Origin: Pararhizobium sp. YC-54 | GTDB lineage: Bacteria; Pseudomonadota; Alphaproteobacteria; Rhizobiales; Rhizobiaceae | DNA: 64,000 bases | Direction: 5' to 3' | Assembly (NCBI RefSeq): GCF_025847205.1 | Contig: NZ_JAOYTH010000014.1 | Coordinates: 62,001-126,000, forward strand | Part shown: in pieces, positions 34,898 to 43,719 of the stretch | How positions within the stretch are numbered: position 1 is the stretch's first letter | How the letters are laid out: each line of letters begins with the position of its first letter | Program-made: the position numbers and the translations under genes | The notes under the pieces: generated by a model | Seen by the model: the letters and a program-made list of their open reading frames with translations, nothing else | Databases searched by the model: none | Told to the model about the DNA's origin: nothing

Positions 34898-36208
34898 TCA
34901 GCGCGATTTCAACACATCGCCCAACGCATCCACCAGCATGTCGGCGTTTTCGCGGGAGAAGACCAGCGGTGGGCGGATTTTCAGGATGTTGGCGTTGGGT
35001 CCGGAGGCGCTGATGAGGATGCGGCGTTCGCGCAGGCCGTTGACGATGCGTGTCGTCAGCGCCGCGTCGGCGCGCTTGGCGGCCGGGTCGGCGACGATCT
35101 CGACGCCGATGAACAGGCCGGAGCCGCGCACGTCACCGATAGCCGGATGGGACAGGCTCCTGAGACCGTCCATCAGGTGGCGGCCGACCTCCAGTGCGTT
35201 CTGTTGCAGGCCCTCGATGCGGATCGTATCGAGCACGGCCTTGCCGGCGGCGGCGGCGATGGGATTGCCACCGAACGTGTTGAAGTAGCGCGCCCGCGGG
35301 CCGAAATCGGCAATCACTTCAGGCCGCAGCACGATGCCAGCCATCGGATAGCCGTTGCCCATCGGCTTGCCGATCGTCACCATGTCGGGCGCAACGCCAT
35401 GGCGCTCGAAACCCCACATGGCCTCGCCGGTGCGGCCGAAACCCGGCTGCACTTCGTCGGCGACGAAGAGGCCGCCCGCCTCGTGGATCGCGTCGACGGC
35501 CGGCTTCAGGAAGCCCTTGGGTCCGGCGAAAATGCCGTCGCTTGAAAAGATCGTGTCGGTGATCAGCATGGCCGGCTTGATGCCGTGGCGCTTCAGGTCG
35601 GCGATGGCCGCGCGCACGTCGCGGCCGAATTTTTCCATCATCTCTTCCGGCGAATGGCGGTAGCTGTCCGGCGCAGCCACGGTGCGCACATGCGGACCCA
35701 GCGTCACGGATTCGCCAAGCGAGGGCGAGAACTCTGCAACCGCGCTCGTCAGGCCGTGATAGGCGAGATCCGTCGCGATGATGCCGGCGCCACCCGTCAC
35801 GTAGCGGGCAATGCGCACGGCAAGGTCGTTCGCCTCGCTGCCGGTGCAGGTGAACATGGCCTGGCTGAGCGCGTCCGGGAAGGTCGCCGTCAACGTCTCA
35901 GCATAGTCGACGATGCCTTCATGCAGGTAGCGTGTATGCGTGTTCAGCACGGCGGTCTGCGTCGTGATCGCCTCCACCACGCGCGGGTGGCAGTGGCCGA
36001 GCGAGGCAACGTTGTTGTAGGCGTCGAGATAACGTTCGCCGGCCGTATCATAGAGAAAAACGCCTTCGCCGCGCACCAGATGCAGCGGCTTTTCGTAGAA
36101 GAGGCGGTAGGCGGGGCCGAGCACCTTTTCGCGTCGCGCAATCAGCGCCCGCTCCGCCTCGTTCAGCCGCTCGAAATCTTCGCGCGAGAATGCATTCACC
36201 ATCGACAT
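34898..36208 (-). CDS. class III PLP-dependent aminotransferase / phospho-lyase type
   Basis: 436-residue PLP enzyme of the ornithine/GABA aminotransferase fold. Marks: YLDAYNNVASLGHCHPRVVEA, TCTGSEANDLAVRIAR, LFVADEVQPGFGRTGE, and the lysine in MVTIGKPMGNGYPMAG. Overlaps the kinase gene end by 13 bases. A class III aminotransferase next to an APH-fold kinase is the layout of the (hydroxylysine or ethanolamine) kinase / phospho-lyase pair, where the PLP enzyme removes ammonia and phosphate from a phosphorylated amino alcohol. This is inference from context; ordinary transamination is also possible. Confidence 0.92.
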   Translation of the reverse strand: MSMVNAFSREDFERLNEAERALIARREKVLGPAYRLFYEKPLHLVRGEGVFLYDTAGERYLDAYNNVASLGHCHPRVVEAITTQTAVLNTHTRYLHEGIVDYAETLTATFPDALSQAMFTCTGSEANDLAVRIARYVTGGAGIIATDLAYHGLTSAVAEFSPSLGESVTLGPHVRTVAAPDSYRHSPEEMMEKFGRDVRAAIADLKRHGIKPAMLITDTIFSSDGIFAGPKGFLKPAVDAIHEAGGLFVADEVQPGFGRTGEAMWGFERHGVAPDMVTIGKPMGNGYPMAGIVLRPEVIADFGPRARYFNTFGGNPIAAAAGKAVLDTIRIEGLQQNALEVGRHLMDGLRSLSHPAIGDVRGSGLFIGVEIVADPAAKRADAALTTRIVNGLRERRILISASGPNANILKIRPPLVFSRENADMLVDALGDVLKSR

Positions 36209-37260
36209 GATTCAGGCCTCGGAAAGTTGGGCACGAGCGTCTTCAGCCCGGCCGGTGTGAGATCGGAGATGTTTTGCAGCCCCTGCCAGGCGGTGACGTG
36301 GTTGCGCATGATGTAGTCGCGGTTTTCCGGAAACCGCGCGGACCGCCACTCGGCGATGATAATCGACATCGCCAGCCGTGAGCGCGCGAGGAGCGGCAGA
36401 AGCTCGATTTCGCCAGGCTCCAGCGTGCGCGCGGACAGGAAACCCTCAAGGAAGGCGCGGGTGCGCGCCGCCCAGTTGTCCGTCGCCAGATGGTAGGAGA
36501 CAGCGACCGCCAGGTCATTGATCAGCGGCGCATGCACCATGTCGCCGAAGTCGATGATGCCGACGACATCGGTCGGCGCCGCCGGGTCGAGCAGAATGTT
36601 GTGCGGGTTAAAATCGTTGTGGATGATCTGCCAGCGCCGGAGCCCGGTGATGGCGGGCAGCGAGCGCTCGAACTCACCGAGAACGGCCTCGACCTGTGCC
36701 CGGCGTTCCGGCGCGACATGGTCGACGACGGCGGCAAGGTCGAGCGTATGGGAGATGTCCCACATCAGCTTTCCGGCCGGCGGACGCCCGTTATAGTCCT
36801 CGAGGCCAAGTCCGAGTTCCGCGAGCGAGCGGCCGACATTGTGGCTCTGCGCTTCGGATGCAGGCGTGCGGTATTGCAGTTCGCCGCGCAGGAAGGTGAG
36901 GAGGCGCATGATGCGTGGGCCATCTGCGGTGGAAAGCGTATGGCTTGGTTCGCCACCTTTCGTCGGCACGAGCCGCGGGACGGGCACGGCGGGCGCGGCG
37001 GCCGCCAGATGCAGCAGTGCGCCGTCCTGGAATTCGAGAGCGGCCGGGTCTTCGGCGGGGTTGGCGATCTTGAGAACGAAGTCCGTCCCGTCCGCGCGGG
37101 TAAAGAGGAAAGTCTCGTCCCGCTCGCTGGAAAGCCGCTTCACGGCGCCGTCGAGGCCATAGACGTCCGCGACCGCAGCCTCGGCATCGGCAATTGTCGT
37201 CGTACTCCATGTCGCCGACATGGAGTCCGTCTTCTTGGTGGCGGGCGATCGCTCCGTCAT
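36196..37260 (-). CDS. APH-fold kinase, hydroxylysine-kinase/choline-kinase like
   Basis: 354-residue aminoglycoside-phosphotransferase-fold enzyme. ATP-lysine region FVLKIANPAED, Brenner motif IIHNDFNPHNILLD (catalytic Asp, Asn) and metal Asp in VGIIDFGDMVHAPLINDLA. Resembles hydroxylysine kinase-type proteins. Start at 37260 (MTERSPATKK) has GGAG five bases upstream; the frame is open 10 more codons. It phosphorylates an alcohol, presumably one whose product is the substrate of the class III enzyme that follows with a 13-base overlap. Divergent from the GntR gene. Confidence 0.9.
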   Translation of the reverse strand: MTERSPATKKTDSMSATWSTTTIADAEAAVADVYGLDGAVKRLSSERDETFLFTRADGTDFVLKIANPAEDPAALEFQDGALLHLAAAAPAVPVPRLVPTKGGEPSHTLSTADGPRIMRLLTFLRGELQYRTPASEAQSHNVGRSLAELGLGLEDYNGRPPAGKLMWDISHTLDLAAVVDHVAPERRAQVEAVLGEFERSLPAITGLRRWQIIHNDFNPHNILLDPAAPTDVVGIIDFGDMVHAPLINDLAVAVSYHLATDNWAARTRAFLEGFLSARTLEPGEIELLPLLARSRLAMSIIIAEWRSARFPENRDYIMRNHVTAWQGLQNISDLTPAGLKTLVPNFPRPESCRW

Positions 37261-37421
37261 GCTTGCTCCGTTGCGCGCGGCTTCCCGCATTCTCCTCGAT
37301 CGCCGCCCTGTTTCGCCGGGTTTCCATCGCCGTTGAAAGCATGTTTGGCAGCCTTGTACCGGTGCCTCGGTTGGCGGAAAGTATCGGCCGCCGCAGACTG
37401 TACTTGAAACACCTCAAAAAA

Positions 37422-37436
37422 GATGCATCAAGTATC
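37422..37436. promoter_or_regulatory. candidate GntR operator, copy 1
   Basis: GATGCATCAAGTATC, 29 bases before the GntR start and in the divergent gap to the kinase gene. A near-identical 15-mer occurs at 38190 and a partial one at 39007. The wider context AAGAT...ATCTT is an inverted repeat. Confidence 0.55.
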
Positions 37437-37464
37437 TTATTAATCGATTTCCCGGATCAAATCC

Positions 37465-38145
37465 ATGCCTGAATTCACGACACTGGAATATGAGAACCTG
37501 AACAGTGCAGTTTACGGCGCTCTGTGCGATGCTCTGATCCAAGGACGGTTCCAGCCGGGTGACCGCTTGAAGATTCGCGATCTCGCCGAGCAGTTCGGCA
37601 CGAGCGTCACGCCGATCCGCGATGCCATTCTCCGGCTTGCCAATGACGAGGCGATCATCTTCCGCTCGCCGCGCGACATTCGCATTCCGGGTCTCAACGA
37701 AAGCCGCTACCGGGAAATCCGGTCGATCCGCGTTCGCCTGGAGGGGCTTGCCGCAGAAACGGCTGCTCAGGTGGCCACGAGTGCGGATATCGAGGCTTTG
37801 GAGCGCATTTTGCGCGAAAACGAGCAGGCAATCGAGGCGGGCGACCGTCTGAAAGGCACGCAGCTCAACCAGGCTTTCCACTTCATGCTGCCGCAGATCG
37901 CCGGGCTTCCGGTGCTGAACGGCATCCTGCGACGGCTCTGGCTGCAGATGGGGCCGCACATTTCCGACGCCTATATCCAGGGCGGTCGGGCGATGATCGA
38001 CCATCATTATCCGGTCGTGGAAGCCTTGAAACGGCATGATTCCGCGGCCGCCTCCATGGCGATTGTCGATGACATCCTGCTCGGCGGCAAGCCCATTCTG
38101 GAGCGCATCGAGCGGGGCGAGGAGCGGCAGGTGCGGCGGGCCTAG
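37465..38145 (+). CDS. GntR-family transcriptional regulator, FCD subfamily
   Basis: 226-residue regulator. Winged helix about residues 10-75 (LKIRDLAEQFGTSVTPIRDAIL and wing IIFRSPRDIRIPG); FCD domain follows with NQAFHFMLPQIAG and MIDHHYPVVEALK carrying the metal-type His. It stands between the divergent kinase/aminotransferase genes and the SDR/transporter genes downstream, and a shared 15-bp sequence lies in front of it and the SDR gene. It is therefore the likely regulator of the whole block and of itself. Confidence 0.92.
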   Translation: MPEFTTLEYENLNSAVYGALCDALIQGRFQPGDRLKIRDLAEQFGTSVTPIRDAILRLANDEAIIFRSPRDIRIPGLNESRYREIRSIRVRLEGLAAETAAQVATSADIEALERILRENEQAIEAGDRLKGTQLNQAFHFMLPQIAGLPVLNGILRRLWLQMGPHISDAYIQGGRAMIDHHYPVVEALKRHDSAAASMAIVDDILLGGKPILERIERGEERQVRRA

Positions 38146-38189
38146 ACCTTTCGCGAGAGGAGGCTTGCATTTCGCGGGCCGCCGATTAC

Positions 38190-38204
38190 GATGTATCAAG
38201 CATC
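38190..38204 (+). promoter_or_regulatory. candidate GntR operator, copy 2
   Basis: GATGTATCAAGCATC, 17 bases before the SDR start. It differs from copy 1 (37422-37436) at two positions only (C/T and T/C), which are pyrimidine exchanges in equivalent half-site positions. Placed to control the SDR gene. Confidence 0.55.
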
Positions 38205-38220
38205 AACGGAGAATGCTCGC

Positions 38221-38961
38221 ATGACCGAAGAACGCCGCTACATGTTGCTGACCGGCGCGAGCCGCGGCATCGGCCATGCGACGGTCAAGCTGTTCCAGTC
38301 GAAGGGCTGGCGCATCCTCACCGTTTCGCGCCAGGAATTTTCCGAGGAGTGCGCCTGGCCGTCGGCCCGCGAAAGCCATATCCAGGCCGACCTTGCGGAC
38401 CTCTCGCAGATCGACCGTCTTGCCGCGACCGTGCGCGAGCGCCTACCGAACGGCCGGCTGCATGCGCTGGTCAACAATGCCGGCATTTCGCCGAAGGGGC
38501 CGGAAAAGAGCCGCCTCGGCGTGATGGGCACGGACGCGGATGTCTGGACGCAGGTGCTCAATGTCAATGTCGTCTCAACGGCGCTGATTGCCCGCGCGCT
38601 CATGCCCGAGCTCGAAGCGGCGAAGGGTTCGATCGTCAATGTCACTTCGATTGCCGGAACGCGTGTGCACCCCTTTGCCGGTGTCGCCTATGCGGCGTCC
38701 AAGGCGGCCCTCGGCTCGTTGACACGGGAAATGGCACATGAATTCGGCCGTCGCGGCGTGAGGGCGAATGCGATTGCGCCCGGCGAGATTGAAACGTCGA
38801 TCCTGTCGCCCGGAACGGATGAACTGGTGGCCGCGGAAGTTCCGATGGGAAGGCTCGGAGACCCGCGCGAAGTCGCGGAAACCATCTATTTCCTGTGCAC
38901 CGAGCCGTCGTCCTACATCAACGGCGCTGAAATCCACATCAACGGAGGGCAGCACGTCTGA
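38221..38961 (+). CDS. short-chain dehydrogenase/reductase (SDR)
   Basis: 246-residue SDR. TGASRGIGHAT cofactor motif, an Arg after beta-2 (SRQEF) that favours NADP(H), NNAGIS, catalytic VTSIAG and YAASK, and C-terminal INGAEIHINGGQ. Start at 38221 with GGAG nine bases upstream; an earlier ATG at 38191 lies inside the candidate operator and is rejected. Downstream of GntR and upstream of the polyamine-type transporter, so it probably acts on the imported amine or alcohol. Confidence 0.9.
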   Translation: MTEERRYMLLTGASRGIGHATVKLFQSKGWRILTVSRQEFSEECAWPSARESHIQADLADLSQIDRLAATVRERLPNGRLHALVNNAGISPKGPEKSRLGVMGTDADVWTQVLNVNVVSTALIARALMPELEAAKGSIVNVTSIAGTRVHPFAGVAYAASKAALGSLTREMAHEFGRRGVRANAIAPGEIETSILSPGTDELVAAEVPMGRLGDPREVAETIYFLCTEPSSYINGAEIHINGGQHV

Positions 38962-39006
38962 CAACCGTCAAAAGGGGAAAAATCTCCGTTGACCGGCAAT
39001 GACTAG

Positions 39007-39018
39007 AATGCATCAATC
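39007..39018 (+). promoter_or_regulatory. partial match to the candidate GntR operator
   Basis: AATGCATCAATC shares ATGCATCAA with copy 1. It lies in the 211-base gap between the SDR stop and the SBP start. Weak on its own. Confidence 0.3.
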
Positions 39019-39172
39019 GGCCGACACGCCCCGGGGAAAGGGCGCGACGACCGGAGAGGCTGCAACCGATTCCGACCGCTGAATGGCGGGGCTGGGCCAG
39101 CAGTCCGCATGAGATCGTCATCGGAGCCGGCGCCAAACCGGCTCCTTCACAAACGAAGAAAAGGGGAGTGCA

Positions 39173-40225
39173 ATGAAGACAATCATGAAATCCGGAATCC
39201 TGGCGGCTGTTGCCGTCGCCCTGTCCGCAAGCCTTGTCTCGCCGGTTTTCGCGCGGGACCTGACCGTCGTCTCCTGGGGCGGCAACTATCAGGACGCGCA
39301 GCGCAACATCTATTTCAAGCCGTTCTCTGAGAAGATCGGCAAGCCGGTGCTCGATGAGGCTTGGGACGGCGGCATCGGTGTCATCCAGTCGAAGGTCAAG
39401 GCCGGCGCACCGAACTGGGATGCGGTACAGGTCGAAGCCGAAGAACTGGCGCTCGGCTGTGCCGACGGTCTCTATGAAAAGATCGACTGGGACAAGATGG
39501 GCGGCAAGGACAAGTTCCTCGATTCCGCCGTCAATGACTGCGGCGTCGGCGCCATCGTCTGGTCGACGGCAATCGCCTATGACGGCGACAAGCTGAAGGA
39601 AGGCCCGACCTCCTGGGCGGACTTTTGGAACGTCGAAAAGTTCCCGGGCAAGCGCTCGCTGCGCAAGGGTCCGAAATACACGCTCGAATTCGCACTGCTG
39701 GCCGATGGCGTTTTGAAGGACGAGCTCTATGACGTGCTGGCGACTGAAGAGGGCGTCGCGCGCGCCTTCAAGAAGCTCGACGAGCTGAAGCCGAACATCG
39801 TCTGGTGGGAATCGGGCGCCCAGCCCCTGCAGTTCCTCGCCTCCGGCGAAGTGGCAATGGCGTCCGCCTATAACGGCCGCATCACCGGCATCAACCGCTC
39901 GGAAGGCAAGAACTTCAAGGTCGTCTTCCCGGGCAGCATCTACGCCGTCGACAGCTGGGTCGTGCTGAAGGACGCCGAGAACAAGGATGCCGCGCAGGAC
40001 TTCATAGCCTTCGCAAGTCTGCCCGAAAACCAGGCGAAGCTTCCCGAATTCGTGGCCTACGGGCTGCCGAACAAGGAAGCCGCCGCAAAGGTTCCGGCGG
40101 AATTTTCCAAGGATCTGCCGACAGATGCGGCGAACATGACGGACTCGATTTCGCTGAACGTCGATTTCTGGATCGACAATGCGGAAACGCTGACGCAGCG
40201 CTTCAATGCCTGGCTAGCCCAGTAA
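39173..40225 (+). CDS. ABC substrate-binding protein, polyamine (PotD) type
   Basis: 350-residue periplasmic binding protein. Sec signal MKTIMKSGILAAVAVALSASLV...FA, then RDLTVVSWGGNYQDAQR. Core blocks WDAVQVEAEELALGC, KRSLRKGPKYTLEFALLADG and YAVDSWVVLKDAENKDAAQ are typical of the spermidine/putrescine family. AAGGGGA precedes the ATG. First gene of the transporter SBP, ATPase, permease, permease. By context the ligand may be an amine or amino alcohol handled by the kinase/aminotransferase. Confidence 0.92.
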   Translation: MKTIMKSGILAAVAVALSASLVSPVFARDLTVVSWGGNYQDAQRNIYFKPFSEKIGKPVLDEAWDGGIGVIQSKVKAGAPNWDAVQVEAEELALGCADGLYEKIDWDKMGGKDKFLDSAVNDCGVGAIVWSTAIAYDGDKLKEGPTSWADFWNVEKFPGKRSLRKGPKYTLEFALLADGVLKDELYDVLATEEGVARAFKKLDELKPNIVWWESGAQPLQFLASGEVAMASAYNGRITGINRSEGKNFKVVFPGSIYAVDSWVVLKDAENKDAAQDFIAFASLPENQAKLPEFVAYGLPNKEAAAKVPAEFSKDLPTDAANMTDSISLNVDFWIDNAETLTQRFNAWLAQ

Positions 40226-40238
40226 GAACATCCTCGGT

Positions 40239-40264
40239 GAAGGGCGCCCTAACAGGCGCCCTTC
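40239..40264 (+). terminator. hairpin between SBP and ATPase genes
   Basis: Ten-base stem GAAGGGCGCC / GGCGCCCTTC with loop CTAACA, 14 bases after the SBP stop. It is followed by CTGTCTGG rather than a T-run, so attenuation or mRNA protection is likelier than full termination. Confidence 0.5.
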
Positions 40265-40323
40265 CTGTCTGGCCGGGTGCGTTCTCGCGGGTTTTCCGGA
40301 TAGCGCGCCCTCCGCCTCAAGCG

Positions 40324-41403
40324 ATGGAGTCTTCCGTGGCCGAATTCATTCGATTTGACCGTATCACCAAATTCTACGGCCCGCTCTGCGTGGTCGAAAA
40401 CCTCGACCTCGGCATCGCGAAGGGCGAATTCGTCAGTCTGCTCGGACCCTCGGGCTCCGGCAAGACGACACTTCTAATGATGCTCGCCGGCTTCGAGCAG
40501 CCGACCTCCGGCAACATCTTGCTCGACGGAACCGCCATCAACGCCGTGCCGACCCACAAGCGGGACATGGGCGTCGTCTTCCAGAGCTACGCCCTGTTTC
40601 CGCATATGTCGGTCGGCGAGAACGTCGCCTTTCCGCTCCAGATGCGTGGGCTGGGCAAGGCGGAGATAGCCGAGCGCGTAGCGCGGGCGCTCGACATGGT
40701 GCAGCTGTCGGCACTCGCAGAGCGTCGGCCGTCGCAGCTTTCCGGTGGCCAGCAACAGCGTGTGGCGCTGTCTCGCGCCCTGGTCTTCGAGCCGCGCGTC
40801 GTCCTGATGGACGAGCCGCTCGGCGCGCTCGACAAGCAGTTGCGCGAGCAGATGCAGCTTGATATCCGCGATCTGCACCGGCGGCTCGGCCTCACCATTG
40901 TCTTCGTCACGCACGACCAGTCGGAGGCGCTCACCATGTCGGACCGCGTCGCGGTCTTCAACAAGGGCAAGATCGAACAGATCGGCACGCCGCGGCAGGT
41001 CTATGACGAACCGGCGACGCGCTTCGTTGCGGAGTTCATCGGCGAGACCAATCTGGTCGAGGGCGTCGTCGAGGCGGTAGAGGGCGCGGAAGCCAATGTG
41101 CGGCTGACCTCCGGTGCTCAAATCGTTTCGGCCGTGTCCGGCACGGTGGCGCCCGGCCAGACGGTCTATCTTTCCATCCGCCCCGAGCGGGTCGACCTCA
41201 CCGAGATCCGCGGCGATGCCCGCAATTGTCTGGAAACGGAGGTGACGGACTCTGTCTACCAGGGCGATCACCTGCGTGTGCAATTGCAGAACGCCGCCCA
41301 TCCGCTGATCGCCAAGCTCGGCCGCCGGTCGCGCGAGTTTCCGCCGGGCACCAAGGTCTATGCGGCCTTTTCGGCGGGCGATTGCCGGGTCATTGTGCCA
41401 TGA
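40324..41403 (+). CDS. polyamine-type ABC ATPase (PotA type)
   Basis: 359-residue ATPase. Walker A GPSGSGKTT, Q-loop VFQSYALFPHMSVGEN, signature LSGGQQQR, Walker B VLMDEPLGALDKQLRE, TOBE domain from about residue 260. The frame is open upstream; ATG at 40324 or GTG at 40336 are the candidates, and the GTG has GGAG six bases upstream and may be the true start. Coupled to the next permease gene (ATGA overlap). Confidence 0.92.
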   Translation: MESSVAEFIRFDRITKFYGPLCVVENLDLGIAKGEFVSLLGPSGSGKTTLLMMLAGFEQPTSGNILLDGTAINAVPTHKRDMGVVFQSYALFPHMSVGENVAFPLQMRGLGKAEIAERVARALDMVQLSALAERRPSQLSGGQQQRVALSRALVFEPRVVLMDEPLGALDKQLREQMQLDIRDLHRRLGLTIVFVTHDQSEALTMSDRVAVFNKGKIEQIGTPRQVYDEPATRFVAEFIGETNLVEGVVEAVEGAEANVRLTSGAQIVSAVSGTVAPGQTVYLSIRPERVDLTEIRGDARNCLETEVTDSVYQGDHLRVQLQNAAHPLIAKLGRRSREFPPGTKVYAAFSAGDCRVIVP

Positions 41404-42578
41404 GTGCAGGTCTCTCCCGAACCGGCCGGTCGCTTATTCTGCTAGCGCCGTTGCTCGTCTTCCTCATCGGCTTCTTCGTCTGGCCGCTGTTCAGCATGAT
41501 GTCGCAGTCGGTGTCGGATACGGCCGTGCTGCGCCTGCTACCGCGCAGCGCTGAGGTGCTGCCGGGCTGGGACCGCAAGTCGCGCCCGACCATGCCCATG
41601 CAGACCGCGCTGATGGAAGACCTGAAGGCTGTCGATGACGATCAGGCGCTCGGCGACATGGTGCGCCGCCTCAACAGCGCCCGCTCCGGCTTTCGCACCC
41701 TCATGTCGAAAACGACGAGCGCGCTCGGTGACCCTGCGAACCCGCCCGCCGACCTCGTTTCCATCGACAAGCGTTGGGAGAAACCGGAATTCTGGCTGGC
41801 GATCGCCGATGCGCTTTCGCCGCTGACCGACCGCAACCTGCTCGCCGCCGTCGATCTCGGCCGCAATGCTGCCGGCGATATCGAGCATCTGCCCGCCGAT
41901 CAGTCCGTCAACCGTGTCATCCTGGTTCGCACCTTCTGGATCGCCGCGCTCGTCACCTTCGCTTGTGCCTGCATCGGCTTTCCCTATGCCATGATCGCCG
42001 CTTCGCTCCATGGCTGGAAGCGCGACCTGATGCTGGCCGCCGTGCTGCTGCCGCTCTGGACCTCGCTGCTGGTGCGTACCGCGGCCTGGTTCATCCTGTT
42101 GCAGGAAAGGGGGCTGATCAACGACCTCCTACAAACGCTCGGCCTGATCGATGGGCCGCTGCCGCTGATCTTCAACCGCACCGGCGTCATCATCGCCATG
42201 ACCCATGTGCTGCTGCCCTTCATGGTGCTGCCGATCTATTCGGTGCTCATCACCATCCCGAAGAACCTGATGCCAGCGGCGGCATCCCTCGGTGCCCACC
42301 CGCTACGCGCCTTTATGCGCGTGCTGCTGCCGCTCAGTTTCCGCGGTGTCGCTTCCGGTAGCCTGCTCGTCTTCATTTCGGCCATCGGCTATTACATCAC
42401 GCCGGCATTGATCGGCGGGCCGGGCGACCAGATGATCTCCTCGATCATCGCCTTCTATGCCACGGGTTCGGCGAACTGGGGCATGGCTGGCGCGCTCGGC
42501 GTCGTGCTGCTCGTCGCGACATTGCTTCTCTACAGCGTCTATGCGCGACTCTCTGCCGAAGAACCGGGGAGGCGCTAG
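41400..42578 (+). CDS. polyamine-type ABC permease (PotB type) with long periplasmic insert
   Basis: 392-residue inner-membrane permease. After the first membrane span (about 12-35) there is a soluble insert of about 125 residues (from SQSVSDTAVLRLLP to the second span at RTFWIAALVTF), so it is about 100 residues longer than E. coli PotB. The remaining core has five spans and the coupling loop AAASLGAHPLRAFMRVLLPLS. The ATG overlaps the ATPase stop. Confidence 0.92.
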   Translation: MSAGLSRTGRSLILLAPLLVFLIGFFVWPLFSMMSQSVSDTAVLRLLPRSAEVLPGWDRKSRPTMPMQTALMEDLKAVDDDQALGDMVRRLNSARSGFRTLMSKTTSALGDPANPPADLVSIDKRWEKPEFWLAIADALSPLTDRNLLAAVDLGRNAAGDIEHLPADQSVNRVILVRTFWIAALVTFACACIGFPYAMIAASLHGWKRDLMLAAVLLPLWTSLLVRTAAWFILLQERGLINDLLQTLGLIDGPLPLIFNRTGVIIAMTHVLLPFMVLPIYSVLITIPKNLMPAAASLGAHPLRAFMRVLLPLSFRGVASGSLLVFISAIGYYITPALIGGPGDQMISSIIAFYATGSANWGMAGALGVVLLVATLLLYSVYARLSAEEPGRR

Positions 42579-42581
42579 GCC

Positions 42582-43364
42582 ATGCCGATGAAGCTCACCA
42601 AGTTCACCTTTGCGTCTCTCACGATCCTCTTTCTGGTAGCACCGCTCATAGCCATCCTGCCGCTCGCCTTCACCTCGAGCGTCATCCTCACCTATCCGAT
42701 CCCCTCCTGGTCGCTGCGCTGGTTCGAAGAACTATTCTTCGCAGATGCCTGGCGTCGCGCGATCGTCAACAGCCTGATCATCGGTACGGGTACGACACTG
42801 CTCGCGACCGTGCTGGGCACTGCCGCGTCGCTGGGGCTTCGCAACCGCCTCATCTTCTTCCGCGGCACGATACGCACGCTCTTCCTGCTGCCGATGGTGG
42901 TTCCGGCTGTCGTGCTCGGCGTCGGCATGCAAGTGCTGCTGGCAGGCTTCGGCCTCACCAACAGCTATGCCGGCGTGATCATCGCCCACACGGTCGTTGC
43001 TGTGCCCTTCGTCGTCGTCAGCGTCACCGGTGCGCTTGCCGGCATCGACGAGCGCGTGGAACTCGCAGCCCAGAGCCTCGGCGCCTCGCCGACGGCCGTC
43101 TTCCGGCGTGTGACCCTGCCGCTCGCCATGCCTGGCGTGGCGTCCGGTGCGGTCCTGGCCTTCGCCACCTCGCTCGACGAGGTCGTGCTGACGCTCTTCG
43201 TCGCCGGACCCAACCAGCGCACACTCGCGCGGCAGATGTTTTCCAGCATCCGCGAGAATATCAGCCCGGCGATCGCTGCCGCCGCCTTCCTCTTCATCGC
43301 CGCAACGATCATCATCGGACTTGTTGTCGTCTTGTCCCGGTCCATGCTTGCGAAACGGCGCTAG
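42582..43364 (+). CDS. polyamine-type ABC permease (PotC type)
   Basis: 260-residue permease with six spans; N-terminal LVAPLIAILPLAFTSS, coupling loop LAAQSLGASPTAVFRRVTLPLAMPGV, and FATSLDEVVLTLFVAGP near the end, all PotC hallmarks. Three bases after the PotB-type stop. Last gene of the operon. Confidence 0.93.
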   Translation: MPMKLTKFTFASLTILFLVAPLIAILPLAFTSSVILTYPIPSWSLRWFEELFFADAWRRAIVNSLIIGTGTTLLATVLGTAASLGLRNRLIFFRGTIRTLFLLPMVVPAVVLGVGMQVLLAGFGLTNSYAGVIIAHTVVAVPFVVVSVTGALAGIDERVELAAQSLGASPTAVFRRVTLPLAMPGVASGAVLAFATSLDEVVLTLFVAGPNQRTLARQMFSSIRENISPAIAAAAFLFIAATIIIGLVVVLSRSMLAKRR

Positions 43365-43719
43365 GACGCGCTTCAGGCGTCCGCAAGCACCTGATGGGCC
43401 TCGCGGCACCGCCATATGTGCGACGTTGAAGACCAGCACGGTTCAGCAGACGGCCTATGGTGACGACCCGCATTCACAGGAAACGAGAACCCTCATCCGT
43501 CAGCATATGGGCGATATCAATCCAGGCTATTTCCAGCGCCTTGCGATCTCATGAAGCCGTGATCGCTCCTGCAAGGGGCCCTATCGTCGTTCCTGAAACC
43601 GGCACGATCAAGGCGTCAGGCCCCAAAATCATCACCGTGCATCCAGTTGGTGATGGGCAGGGCTCTGTATTTCTTCAAAAATTCCCATTGAAGGTCGGTT
43701 TCTATTTTTTGGTCGTTGC
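43365..43719. other. 355-bp intergenic region
   Basis: A six-base stem GGACGC/GCGTCC (43364-43382) right after the permease stop could be a weak terminator. The rest has an open frame at 43457-43723 with no recognisable domain and no ribosome-binding site, and I see no other feature. Confidence 0.35.
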
